From a bacterium (GTDB taxonomy: Bacteria; Myxococcota_A; Polyangia; Nannocystales; Nannocystaceae): 64,000 nucleotides of DNA. Position numbers and translations under genes: made by a program. The notes under the pieces are model-generated. The model saw nothing but the letters and a program-made list of their open reading frames with translations. It did no database searches and was not told where the DNA came from. The stretch lies in assembly GCA_024742475.1 (NCBI GenBank), contig JANSYI010000006.1:124001-188000 (forward strand), read 5' to 3'. Shown piece after piece: positions 47,010 through 55,029 of the stretch; position 1 is the stretch's first letter; every line of letters starts with the position of its first letter.

Positions 47010-47861
47010 ATGGGTTGCGGACATTGGATGCCAACCGTCGTCCTGGCGCTCGCGCTGGGGGGATGCAGCGAGTTTGCCGCGGTCGAGGCGGAGTCGAGCG
47101 ATGGAACGGAGGGGAGCTCTTCGAGCGGCGGCTCCGGACCATCGGGAGGCTCGGGCAACACCGGGGCCTCGGCGGGTACGGACAGCGCCGGCGGCAGCAC
47201 GAGCACTGCCACCGACCCCACCGAAGCCTCGAACACCGACCCGACCGAAGACTCGAACACCGACCCGACCGATCCCACTGACCCGACCGATCCCACCGAC
47301 TCCACGACCGGCGGGCCGTCGACCGAGAGCGACTCGGACACACAGGGCACCGACGACGTCTCGACCGGCGGCGAGGCGGAGACGACCGCCGAGCCGACGA
47401 CCGGACCCATGGTCTGCATGCAGCTCGATACGGAGCCGAACGACCTCGACGCGAACGACGAGTTCGTCTCGCTGGGCGAGATCGGTTGCGGTCCCGACAC
47501 CTACGACTTCGACGGAACCATCGAGGACGGCGACGACGAGGACTGGCTCGTGTACCTGGGCACCTGGGACTGCGGCACGCCGAACCCCCGAGTCATCGTC
47601 GACGTGGCCGACGACAACGTCGAGGTCTGCGTCACGCCGCTGTGTGTCCAGGACGTGACGGCGTTCTACGACTGTGTCGTCGGCGAAAACTGGATGGAGA
47701 ACGGCAACAACCTGGGCTGCTGCAGCACCGAAATCGTGGAAATGGACGTCAACTGCAACCCCTCGGGCGATGAGTCGCTGTACGCCTCGATGCGCGTGCG
47801 CAATGCCGAGGCGATGTGTGAGGACTACACCCTCACCTACGCGTACGACGTGGAACCCTAG
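47010..47861 (+). CDS. Lipoprotein with DPT/Ser-Thr linker and Cys-rich C-terminal domain
   Basis: 283 residues; an ATG at 47028 is an alternative start six codons in. The signal ends LGGC (Cys19, or Cys13 from the second ATG). Residues about 30-135 are low-complexity (SSSSGGSGPSGGS, then a DPT repeat). The C-terminal 145 residues form a small domain with ten or so Cys (VCMQLDTEPND, IGCGPDTYDFDGTIEDGDDEDWLVYLG) resembling the bacterial pre-peptidase/PPC-like fold that begins with EPND. Function unknown. First gene after the rpoD hairpin. Confidence 0.65.
   Translation: MGCGHWMPTVVLALALGGCSEFAAVEAESSDGTEGSSSSGGSGPSGGSGNTGASAGTDSAGGSTSTATDPTEASNTDPTEDSNTDPTDPTDPTDPTDSTTGGPSTESDSDTQGTDDVSTGGEAETTAEPTTGPMVCMQLDTEPNDLDANDEFVSLGEIGCGPDTYDFDGTIEDGDDEDWLVYLGTWDCGTPNPRVIVDVADDNVEVCVTPLCVQDVTAFYDCVVGENWMENGNNLGCCSTEIVEMDVNCNPSGDESLYASMRVRNAEAMCEDYTLTYAYDVEP
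47229..47296. repeat. Tandem 17-24-bp imperfect repeats encoding the DPT linker
   Basis: TCGAACACCGACCCGACCGA occurs at 47229 and 47253, and GACCCGACCGATCCCAC at 47262 and 47280. They encode SNTDPTED- and DPTDPTD-type linker of the lipoprotein at 47010. Slippage would alter linker length in frame. Confidence 0.75.
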
Positions 47862-47877
47862 CGAGCGCCGACTCCCG

Positions 47878-49176
47878 CTAGCCGCCTGCCGGGTGCTCCG
47901 CCGCGAACGCTTCGGCGGCTCGCCACACCCGCAACACATTGCCCGAAGCGATCTTCTCGAGCTCGGCCTCGGTGCGTCCGCGCCGGAGCAGCTCGGCGAA
48001 GAGGTTGGGGTAGTCCGCCACGCTGCGCAGCCCCTCGGGCAGAGAGTCCCCCACCCCGTCGAAGTCGCTCCCCAGCCCCACGTGCTCGACCCCGACGAGC
48101 CCGATGACGTGCTCGACATGGTCGGCGACCTTCGCGACCGTCGAACGCGGCGCGGGGTTCTCCGCTGCGTAGGCCTTCGCCGCAGCCTCGCCTTCGTCGG
48201 AGTCGGGGTCGAGCCCCTTGACCTTGAGATAGGCGTCGAGGGCGACGTCGTAGGCCTTGCGGGCCTCTCGAACCTCTCCATCGAGGAAGCCCGAGCCGAA
48301 GTTGATCTGGATGACGCCGCCAGCCTTGGCGAGCGCCCGGATCATCTCGTCGGACATGTTGCGCTCGAAGCCGGGCGTGAAATGCCGGCATGAGCTGTGC
48401 GAGGCGATCACGGGGACCTTCGACAGCTCGATGACATCCCAGAACGCCTCGTCCGAGATGTGCGAGACGTCGACCATGATCCCGACCCTGTTCATCTCGG
48501 CCACCACCGTCTTGCCAAACGCCGACAGCCCGCCGTGCGTGTGCCGGTCGTCGTAGGACGAGTCGCTGATGTGGTTGTCCTTGCTGTGGGCGAGCGTGAT
48601 GTAGCGGATGCCCCGCTCGTGAAAGCGCGCGACGTTCTCCAGCTTGCCCATCAGCGGCGCACCGTTCTCCATGCCCATGGGCAGCGAGATTCGACCAGCC
48701 TTGAAGTTGTTGCGTACGCTCTGCACGCTGGGCGCGAGCGCGAAGTCATCGGGGTGCTTGGCGACGATGCCTTCGACCGAGGCGATGAGCCGCTCCGCAA
48801 CCGCGTCGGCCCCGTTCATCTCGAAGTCGGGCGACACGTAGATCGACATGAACGGCGCATCGAGGCCGCCCGCTCGGGCCCGCGGCAGATCGAAGTCGCC
48901 GCTGTCCGTCGCCGCCCCCACATCTTCGGTGGACACCCCGTCCTTGGACGACTTCTCCAGGCGCCACGGCACGTCGATGTGGCCGTCGAGGATGATGATC
49001 GACTTCGCGAGCGCCTCCGCTCGGGCCTCGACCGTGGGGCTCGGCGGCGCGCTCGTGGGCGGCGCCTCGACCTGCTCGTCGACGCCCGCAATCGGCTTGG
49101 CGCCCGCAGTTGACGACTCGGACTTGGAGCCACACCCAAACAACAGGCTGAGCAGCACGACCGTGGGCCAACGCAT
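47878..49176 (-). CDS. M19-family (renal dipeptidase-like) zinc dipeptidase lipoprotein
   Basis: 432 residues. The lipoprotein signal ends LFGC (Cys15), followed by an Ala/Pro/Ser linker. The M19 di-zinc site can be followed in order: ILDGHIDVPW (His, Asp), the bridging Glu in PMGMENG, MVDVSHISDEAFWDV (His), PVIASHSSCRHF (His) and GLGSDFDGVGD (Asp). It hydrolyses dipeptides, and members may accept D-residues from peptidoglycan. Probably located in the periplasm or on the surface. Convergent with the lipoprotein gene at 47010, 16 bases apart. Confidence 0.9.
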   Translation of the reverse strand: MRWPTVVLLSLLFGCGSKSESSTAGAKPIAGVDEQVEAPPTSAPPSPTVEARAEALAKSIIILDGHIDVPWRLEKSSKDGVSTEDVGAATDSGDFDLPRARAGGLDAPFMSIYVSPDFEMNGADAVAERLIASVEGIVAKHPDDFALAPSVQSVRNNFKAGRISLPMGMENGAPLMGKLENVARFHERGIRYITLAHSKDNHISDSSYDDRHTHGGLSAFGKTVVAEMNRVGIMVDVSHISDEAFWDVIELSKVPVIASHSSCRHFTPGFERNMSDEMIRALAKAGGVIQINFGSGFLDGEVREARKAYDVALDAYLKVKGLDPDSDEGEAAAKAYAAENPAPRSTVAKVADHVEHVIGLVGVEHVGLGSDFDGVGDSLPEGLRSVADYPNLFAELLRRGRTEAELEKIASGNVLRVWRAAEAFAAEHPAGG

Positions 49177-49232
49177 GCAGCCCGTGTATCAGGGCGACCG
49201 GGGCGGCGTCGAGGGCCGCACCGGGGTGGATG

Positions 49233-50003
49233 CTAGGAGAACATCTGCCCCATCGCAATCGTGGCGCCGCCCAAGGACCATCCGCCGTCGACGGGGAGCA
49301 CCACGCCGCTGACGTAACGGGCGGCGTCGGAGGCGAGAAAGAGCGCCACGTCGGCACAGTCTTCGACCTGCCCCAGCCTCTGCAGCGGCACGGTCTTCGC
49401 CAGGGCTTGCTTCTTCGACTTGTCGACCAGGAGGCGATCCATGCCCTCGGTCCCCTCGATCGGCCCGGGCACGAGCGAGTTGACCCGCACGCCCGCGGGG
49501 CCCCATTCCATCGCCAAGGTCTTGGTCAGCATGTCGACGCCGGCCTTCGCCGCGCACACATGGGCCTGCGCGATCATCGGGACCCACGCCTGCGGGGCCG
49601 AGATGTTGATGATCGAAGCACCAGGCTTGTTGAGGTGCTCGAACGCGAAGCGGAGCACGTGAAAGGTGCCATTGAGATCGATGCCCACGACCGACCCGAA
49701 CGCGTTCGGGCTCATCGCGACCGCCGGCGCGAGAAAGTTGCCCGCGGCCCCGCTGACGAGAACGTCGATCGGGCCCTGAGCCTCGGCCGCAGCCGCGATT
49801 GCGGCCTTGACCTGCTCCGGCTCTCGCACGTCCGCGATGCCGCCGTGCGCCTTGGCACCGAGCGCGGCGACGGCAGCGTCGACCTTGTCCTGCTTCCGGC
49901 TGAACACCGAGACCTTCGCGCCCGCGGCCGCAAACCCCTTGGCGATCCCGAGGTTGATTCCGCTGGTCCCCCCAGCGACGAGTACGTGCTTGTTCTCCAC
50001 CAT
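49233..50003 (-). CDS. SDR oxidoreductase, 2,4-dienoyl-CoA reductase-like
   Basis: 256 residues. NAD(P)-binding GGTSGINLGIA near the N-terminus. The catalytic region reads HVCAAKAGVD instead of YxxxK: the Tyr is missing but Lys is kept, as in peroxisomal/eukaryote-type 2,4-dienoyl-CoA reductases (DECR2, Sps19). SGAAGNFLAPA, LAMEWGPAGVRVNSLVPGPI and EGMDRL also match that group. It likely reduces dienoyl-CoA in breakdown of unsaturated fatty acids. No other beta-oxidation genes are in the window. Confidence 0.85.
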   Translation of the reverse strand: MVENKHVLVAGGTSGINLGIAKGFAAAGAKVSVFSRKQDKVDAAVAALGAKAHGGIADVREPEQVKAAIAAAAEAQGPIDVLVSGAAGNFLAPAVAMSPNAFGSVVGIDLNGTFHVLRFAFEHLNKPGASIINISAPQAWVPMIAQAHVCAAKAGVDMLTKTLAMEWGPAGVRVNSLVPGPIEGTEGMDRLLVDKSKKQALAKTVPLQRLGQVEDCADVALFLASDAARYVSGVVLPVDGGWSLGGATIAMGQMFS

Positions 50004-50012
50004 GGGACCCTA

Positions 50013-51554
50013 CTAGCTGTTGAGCGAGAAGAACTCTTTGATCCGGTGCAGCAGCTCGTTCTTCGACGCCTCGCGGCCGTTGGTCGAGACGCGGGCCGCG
50101 CTCTGCTTGCTCGAGGCGCTGTCGAGCTGGGCTTTGCGCGAGGTGAGCATCTCGCTGATGCGCTCGGCGAGCTCGGGCGAGCCGTCGAGCACCTTCGCAA
50201 ACGCCTCCTTGGACACGACCAGCACCTGGGTCTCGCGAAGCGTCCGCACGGTGGCCATGCGAGGCTCCCCGGTCATCAGCGACATCTCGCCAAAGAACGA
50301 CCCGGGGCCGAGACGGGCGACCTCGACCGACTCGCCATCGGCGTCGAGCAAGACCTCGACGTTGCCCCGCTGCACGATGAACAGCTCGTCGCCCTCGTCG
50401 CCTTGGTGAATGATCGTCTCCCGCGGCGCGTACGGCCGCTCTCGGCAGGTCGAGGCGAGCTCTTCCATCTGGTCGGTATCGAGGCCGGCGAGGAAGTCGA
50501 CGCTCTGCAGGGCGCGGCGTCGCCGCTCTCGCGCCTCGGTCTTGGCGGCGCTGCGATGCGTCTCGTCGTCTTGGTGTAGCTCGAGCTCGGCCACGGGGAT
50601 GGCCATGGGGATGTTGGCGCGACGCAGCGAATACCAGATCCGGTCACGCGCCAGGCTGTCGGTCACCTCGCGGCGCTCGAAGTCGTCGGTGTAGTAGCGG
50701 ACCCAGTATCGAACGCCGCGCTCCTCGAAGTCGGAGGTCACGACCGAAGGCGCGGGCCGGCGTAGCACTCCAGGCGTGTGCTGAAGCCCCTCGAGGATGA
50801 CGTCTTGCACGCGGTGCGGCGGCTCGTTGAACGGGACGACGACGTAGAGGCTGCGCCGGCTGATCGCGGTGGGCTTGGTGAAGTTGCGGATCGGGGCGCG
50901 GGCCAGCGGCCCGTTGGGAATCACGATTTCGACGTCATCGAGGGTGAGCACCTTGGTGGCGCGCCAGTTGATCTCGATGACCTTGCCGATGTCGTACTCC
51001 TCGTTGTCGTACTGGATCCAGTCGCCCACCTCGAAGGGGTTTTGGGCCTGAATCGACAGGCCCGCGAACAGGTTGCCCAAGGTGTCCTGAAGCGACAGGC
51101 CGATGACGGCCGTGAGCAGGGCAGAGGTCGTCAGGAGCGCGTCGAGCTGGGCGCCTGCCGAGCGCAGCGTGATCAAGACGGCCGCGGAGTAGACCAGGCC
51201 CTCGCAGATGTCGCGAAAGATCTTGGGGATCGGACGCGCGAGCCGGCGCGTCAGGAAGTTGTCGACGACGAGCAAGAACGCCGCGCGGGCGCCCGAGAGC
51301 AGCAGCAGCAGCAGCGCGAACGTCTTGACGAACGACGCGGTCGTGGTCTCGGCCTCGGCACCTGCGCCCAGGAGCACCACGACCGCGTGAAGCACGAGCA
51401 GCCCGACGGGGACCCGCAGGCGTTCATGCTCCGATTGGGGGAGCGTCAGTCGCAGCGCCGTGATGAGCAGCGCCACCACGAGGATGCCGAGGCCCGAGAA
51501 CGAGAACGCCGTCCCGTCTCCGATCGCCCCGGTGATGCGACTGAGCAGACCCAT
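50013..51554 (-). CDS. MscS-family mechanosensitive channel with C-terminal cyclic-nucleotide-binding domain
   Basis: 513 residues. About five N-terminal membrane helices end in the MscS pore helix region (LLTAVIGLSLQDTLGNLFAG), followed by the beta domain (PFEVGDWIQYDNEEYDIGKV, VIPNGPLARAPIRNFTKP). The C-terminus, from about residue 350, is a cNMP-binding domain with the phosphate-binding FGEMSLMTGEPRMATVRT, including the key Arg. Such fusions (bCNG-type) may be gated or modulated by cAMP or cGMP. First of four or five genes in the same direction (to 52881). Confidence 0.88.
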   Translation of the reverse strand: MGLLSRITGAIGDGTAFSFSGLGILVVALLITALRLTLPQSEHERLRVPVGLLVLHAVVVLLGAGAEAETTTASFVKTFALLLLLLSGARAAFLLVVDNFLTRRLARPIPKIFRDICEGLVYSAAVLITLRSAGAQLDALLTTSALLTAVIGLSLQDTLGNLFAGLSIQAQNPFEVGDWIQYDNEEYDIGKVIEINWRATKVLTLDDVEIVIPNGPLARAPIRNFTKPTAISRRSLYVVVPFNEPPHRVQDVILEGLQHTPGVLRRPAPSVVTSDFEERGVRYWVRYYTDDFERREVTDSLARDRIWYSLRRANIPMAIPVAELELHQDDETHRSAAKTEARERRRRALQSVDFLAGLDTDQMEELASTCRERPYAPRETIIHQGDEGDELFIVQRGNVEVLLDADGESVEVARLGPGSFFGEMSLMTGEPRMATVRTLRETQVLVVSKEAFAKVLDGSPELAERISEMLTSRKAQLDSASSKQSAARVSTNGREASKNELLHRIKEFFSLNS

Positions 51555-51558
51555 GCGA

Positions 51559-51927
51559 TCAGCCCGGCTTGTAGACGGCCAGCGCCGCCCCCACGGCGCC
51601 GAGGACCGGAAGGATGAGGTACCACGTCGCTCCCATCGGCTTCTTGAGCATGGCCGAGGCGCCGCCGAGCACCAGCCAGACGCCGAGCTTGCCGAAGATC
51701 CACGTCGGCCAGCCGTTGCCCATCATGCCCAGGCGAGCCATCAAGCCGAAGCCGGCCACGAAGATCACGATCAGCGAGACGCCGTGGATGATCATCAGCG
51801 GCTTGCGTGCCTTCTTCTTCTCCTCGTCCGACCCGCCTCGGATTGCGACCATCGCCAGGCCGCCCATCGACGTGAAGAGGGCGAGGATCGCCAGGAGGTG
51901 GAGGACCTTGTAGAACTCGTAGGGCAT
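51559..51927 (-). CDS. Small four-helix membrane protein of unknown function
   Basis: 122 residues with four membrane helices and a short basic loop after the first (GGSDEEKKKARKPLM). His residues lie in helices 1 and 2 (KVLHLLAIL, MIIHGVSL), which could bind heme, but the spacing is not that of a family I can name with confidence; a distant SirB2/CopD-like relation is possible. It is 4 bases from the MscS gene and 15 from the methionine sulfoxide reductase gene. Confidence 0.6.
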   Translation of the reverse strand: MPYEFYKVLHLLAILALFTSMGGLAMVAIRGGSDEEKKKARKPLMIIHGVSLIVIFVAGFGLMARLGMMGNGWPTWIFGKLGVWLVLGGASAMLKKPMGATWYLILPVLGAVGAALAVYKPG

Positions 51928-51942
51928 GGTGCGCGCCGGGGA

Positions 51943-52446
51943 CTATCTCGCGGCACCGTAGCGCGCGCCAAGCATCTCGCACAGATCGACGAGCGCAACT
52001 TCGTCGGCCTGCCCGAACGCTGCCGCGTCGTTGGAGTCGACGTCGAGCACCGCCATCGTCTCGCCGCTCGCGCCGAGCACGGGGACGACGATCTCCGAGC
52101 GCGTCGAGCTCGAGCAGGCGATGTGGCCGGGAAACGCCTCGACGTCGTCGACGCGCTGCGTGGTGCGCGTTCGCGCAGCAGCCCCGCAAACCCCGCGTTC
52201 GAACGGGATGCGCAGGCAGCCATGGCCGCCCTGATAGGGACCCACCGCCAGCATTGCGGGCTGCACCACCCGATAGAAGCCGGTCCAGTGGAAGTAGGCG
52301 AAGCCGTGGTGGAGCTCGCAGGCCACCGTCGCCATCGCGCTGACCCAGTCGTCTTCATCCTCGAGCAGGCTCGCGATCGCCTGCCCCACCTCATCGTACC
52401 GCGCAGCGCGCTTGGATGCGGTCGCGGAGAGCGGGAGCTGCTGCAT
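51943..52446 (-). CDS. msrC: Free methionine-(R)-sulfoxide reductase (GAF-domain fRMsr)
   Basis: 167 residues. A single GAF domain with the fRMsr marks: HWTGFYRVV, LAVGPYQGGHGC, ERGVCGAA and FPGHIACSS. The three reactive Cys are present at Cys77, Cys87 and Cys111, the last being the usual catalytic one, and IVVPVLGASGETMAVLDVDS closes the domain. It reduces free methionine sulfoxide, using thioredoxin. Same-strand neighbour genes are close but unrelated. Confidence 0.9.
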   Translation of the reverse strand: MQQLPLSATASKRAARYDEVGQAIASLLEDEDDWVSAMATVACELHHGFAYFHWTGFYRVVQPAMLAVGPYQGGHGCLRIPFERGVCGAAARTRTTQRVDDVEAFPGHIACSSSTRSEIVVPVLGASGETMAVLDVDSNDAAAFGQADEVALVDLCEMLGARYGAAR

Positions 52447-52458
52447 GCCTCAACGGTA

Positions 52459-52881
52459 CTACGCCGGCCTCGCCAGGTGCCCGCTGCGAATCCACTCCCC
52501 CGCGTCATGCTCCGAGAGGAACGCCATGATCTGGATGCGGCCGACCCACGACATCGAGATGCCGCGCCACGCTCGCGTCGCGCGATCCTGCGTCCGTCGC
52601 CGGCTCTCGTCGCTGCCCTGGATGAGCGCGACGCGGGTCAGGTCCGGGTGATTCCCCAGCCATGACCACATCATCGCCCGGATCCAGGGGGCGGGGGCCT
52701 CCGTGTCGCGGTTGTCGAACACGACCTTCGTCGAGCTCGCGCTGCGCAGCGCCGCCTCGATTTCCGCCTGCATGCGGCGCACCTTGGCCTCACAGGAGGC
52801 GTAGCCCGCCTGCGGGACGAAGATGTAGCCCGCCCGGGCAATGACCTCATACGTCAGCGTGCACTCGGAGTCTTGGCTCAT
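52459..52881 (-). CDS. Hypothetical STAS/SpoIIAA-like protein
   Basis: 140 residues from the ATG at 52881. Alternating strands and helices (TLTYEVIARAGYIFVP, TKVVFDNRDTEAPAPWIRAM, MVGRIQI-like WVGRIQIMAFLSEHDAGEWI) resemble a STAS/SEC14-like alpha/beta fold often found as a lone protein in myxobacteria. No catalytic motif is seen. A longer frame upstream runs antisense through the punA start and is rejected. The 250-base gap before punA (52882-53131) contains a strong hairpin. Confidence 0.5.
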   Translation of the reverse strand: MSQDSECTLTYEVIARAGYIFVPQAGYASCEAKVRRMQAEIEAALRSASSTKVVFDNRDTEAPAPWIRAMMWSWLGNHPDLTRVALIQGSDESRRRTQDRATRAWRGISMSWVGRIQIMAFLSEHDAGEWIRSGHLARPA

Positions 52882-52931
52882 GACGGGGTGGTCCCCACTG
52901 CGATCATGACGTCGCGCCGTCGAAGCGCCAC

Positions 52932-52966
52932 CGTCCGGGTCGGACCGAGTCGGGCCGGCCCGGACG
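52932..52966. other. 12-bp hairpin in the divergent intergenic region before punA
   Basis: CGTCCGGGTCGG pairs with CCGGCCCGGACG (one G-T pair) around an 11-base loop. It lies 50 bases from the minus-strand gene start and 166 bases before punA. No T-run follows. It could be a protein-binding palindrome or a 5'-leader structure of the nucleoside operon. The rest of this 250-base gap shows no gene I can support. Confidence 0.5.
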
Positions 52967-53131
52967 TTCAGCCCGGGTGCGCCAACGCGCCACTGCGCAT
53001 GAGGGATTCGCGTCAGGTGCCCGAAAGCCCATGAACCGACGCGCGCGAGTTGGCTGCGGCCATGGATTCTACAGCGCGGGGATCGTATCGTCCCGGGCTC
53101 GCCCCGTCCCGCGGGGCGATGGAGTACCCAC

Positions 53132-53950
53132 GTGTCCGAAGACGCTCGCAAGGCAGCAGCCCTCATCGAAGAACGCGCCCCGGGGCGCAAGCCCACCATC
53201 GGCCTCGTCCTCGGGTCCGGCCTCGGCGGCCTCGGCGACCAGGTCGAAGATCCCGTGGCGTTCTCCTTCGCCGAGCTCCCCGGTTTTCCCCAGCCCACGG
53301 TCGAAGGGCACGCGGGCCGCTTGATCCTCGGCACGCTCTCGGGCGTCGAGGTCGCGTGCCTGCAGGGGCGTGTTCACCTGTACGAAGGTCACCCTGCCAC
53401 CACCGTCCAGCCACTGATCCGCACCCTGAAGCTGCTCGGCTGCGAGACCCTCGTGCTCACCAACGCCGCCGGCGCGCTGGACCTCGACGCGAAACCGGGG
53501 CAGCTGATGCTGCTGACCGACCACATCAACGGCCAAGGCACCAACCCGCTGCTGGGCAAGAACGACGACAGCTTCGGCCCGCGCTTCCCGGCCATGACCG
53601 GGGCGTACTCTCCCGTGCTTCGCGAGCGCATGAAGACGGTCGCTGCCGAGCAGGGCGTGACGCTGCGCGAAGGCGTCTACATGGCGCTGCTCGGCCCCAC
53701 GTTCGAGACCCCGGCCGAGATCCGCATGTGCCAGGCCATGGGCGCCAACGCCGTGGGCATGTCGACCGTACCCGAGGTCATCGTCGCCCGGCACTGCGGC
53801 ATGCAGTGCGCCGCCGTCTCGGTGCTCACCAACATGGGCGCCGGCCTCGCCGACGAAGAGCTCAGCCACGACCAAACCCTCGAGTTCGCGCAGAAAGCGT
53901 CCGCGAGCCTGCAGGAGCTCATCAAGGGCTTCATCGGCACGTTCGCCTAA
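53132..53950 (+). CDS. punA: Purine-nucleoside phosphorylase
   Basis: 272 residues from a GTG. The trimeric-type PNP family: GLVLGSGLGGLGD phosphate-binding loop, QGRVHLYEGH, VLTNAAGAL, and GPTFETPAEIRM with MSTVPEVIVAR around the base pocket. It splits purine (deoxy)nucleosides into base and (deoxy)ribose-1-phosphate. First gene of the nucleoside catabolic operon; deoC begins 19 bases downstream. The 5' gap of 250 bases may carry control elements. Confidence 0.93.
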   Translation: MSEDARKAAALIEERAPGRKPTIGLVLGSGLGGLGDQVEDPVAFSFAELPGFPQPTVEGHAGRLILGTLSGVEVACLQGRVHLYEGHPATTVQPLIRTLKLLGCETLVLTNAAGALDLDAKPGQLMLLTDHINGQGTNPLLGKNDDSFGPRFPAMTGAYSPVLRERMKTVAAEQGVTLREGVYMALLGPTFETPAEIRMCQAMGANAVGMSTVPEVIVARHCGMQCAAVSVLTNMGAGLADEELSHDQTLEFAQKASASLQELIKGFIGTFA

Positions 53951-53969
53951 CCCCCGAAGGAACAGCATC

Positions 53970-54986
53970 ATGGGCAAGAAGAAGGACAAGAACGGCAAGG
54001 CGCTTCGCGCCGTGGAGGCGCCCAAGGAGCGTCACACCTTCGCGCGCAACCCGGGGACCGCGCTCGAGCTCGACTGGGTCCGCGACGTCCGCGTCAACCG
54101 CAGCGCCGTCGAGCGGCGCGCCAAGACCCTGCCCGGTCGCCGCAGCGTCAAGAAGCAGTGGCAGGCGGCGTGGCTGGTCCGCGCAGTCCAGTGCATGGAC
54201 CTCACCACGCTCTCCGGCGACGACACCCCCGGTCGCGTGCAGCGGCTGTGCGCCAAGGCGCGCCAGCCCGTCTCCCCCTCGCTCATCGCCGCGCTCGGCC
54301 TGGGCCACGTCGGGCTCACCACGGGCGCGGTGTGCGTCTATCACGAGATGGTGCCGACCGCCGTGGCGGCGCTGCAGGGCACCGACATCCCGGTCGCGGC
54401 CGTCTCCACCGGCTTCCCCCACGGGCTGTCGCCGCTCAAGCAGCGGCTCAAGGAGATCGAAGCCTCCGTCGCCGCCGGGGCCAAGGAGATCGACATCGTC
54501 ATCACCCGCGCGCACCTCTTCACGGGCAACTGGCAGGCGATGTACGACGAGATGAAGGCGTACCGCGAGGCGTGCGGCGACGCGCACGTCAAGGCGATCC
54601 TGGCCACGGGCGACCTGAACACGCTGCGCAACGTGGCCAAGGCGAGCCTGGTCTGCATGATGGCCGGCGCCGACTTCATCAAGACGTCCACCGGCAAGGA
54701 GTCGGTCAACGCCACGCTCCCCGTCAGCCTGGTGATGGTCCGCATGATTCGCGCGTACCAGGAGCGCACCGGTCACATCGTGGGGTTCAAGCCCGCAGGC
54801 GGCATCTCCAGCGCCAAGCTCGCGCTGACCTACCTTGCGCTCATGAAGGACGAACTCGGCGACCGCTGGCTGCAGCCCGACCTGTTCCGCTTCGGCGCCT
54901 CGAGCCTGCTCGGCGACATCGAACGCCAGCTCGAGCACTTCATCACCGGCCGCTACGCCGCCGGCTACCGGCACCCGATGGCCTGA
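53970..54986 (+). CDS. deoC: Deoxyribose-phosphate aldolase
   Basis: 338 residues. It cleaves 2-deoxyribose-5-phosphate into acetaldehyde and glyceraldehyde-3-phosphate. The Schiff-base Lys is in DFIKTSTGKES and the phosphate-binding part in VGFKPAGGI; the first catalytic Asp is in KEIDIVI. It is longer than E. coli DeoC because of a basic N-terminal extension of about 70 residues before CMDLTTLSGDDT. Second gene of the operon; a gap of 43 bases follows before the aldehyde dehydrogenase. Confidence 0.93.
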   Translation: MGKKKDKNGKALRAVEAPKERHTFARNPGTALELDWVRDVRVNRSAVERRAKTLPGRRSVKKQWQAAWLVRAVQCMDLTTLSGDDTPGRVQRLCAKARQPVSPSLIAALGLGHVGLTTGAVCVYHEMVPTAVAALQGTDIPVAAVSTGFPHGLSPLKQRLKEIEASVAAGAKEIDIVITRAHLFTGNWQAMYDEMKAYREACGDAHVKAILATGDLNTLRNVAKASLVCMMAGADFIKTSTGKESVNATLPVSLVMVRMIRAYQERTGHIVGFKPAGGISSAKLALTYLALMKDELGDRWLQPDLFRFGASSLLGDIERQLEHFITGRYAAGYRHPMA

Positions 54987-55029
54987 GGCCAAGGCCTCAC
55001 GCCGCCTCGAACACGACAAAGCACGACCC

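Noticed and set aside
52882..53334. N-terminal extension of the STAS-like gene
   Set aside because: It runs antisense into punA, and the ATG at 52881 starts the part that looks like a real protein.
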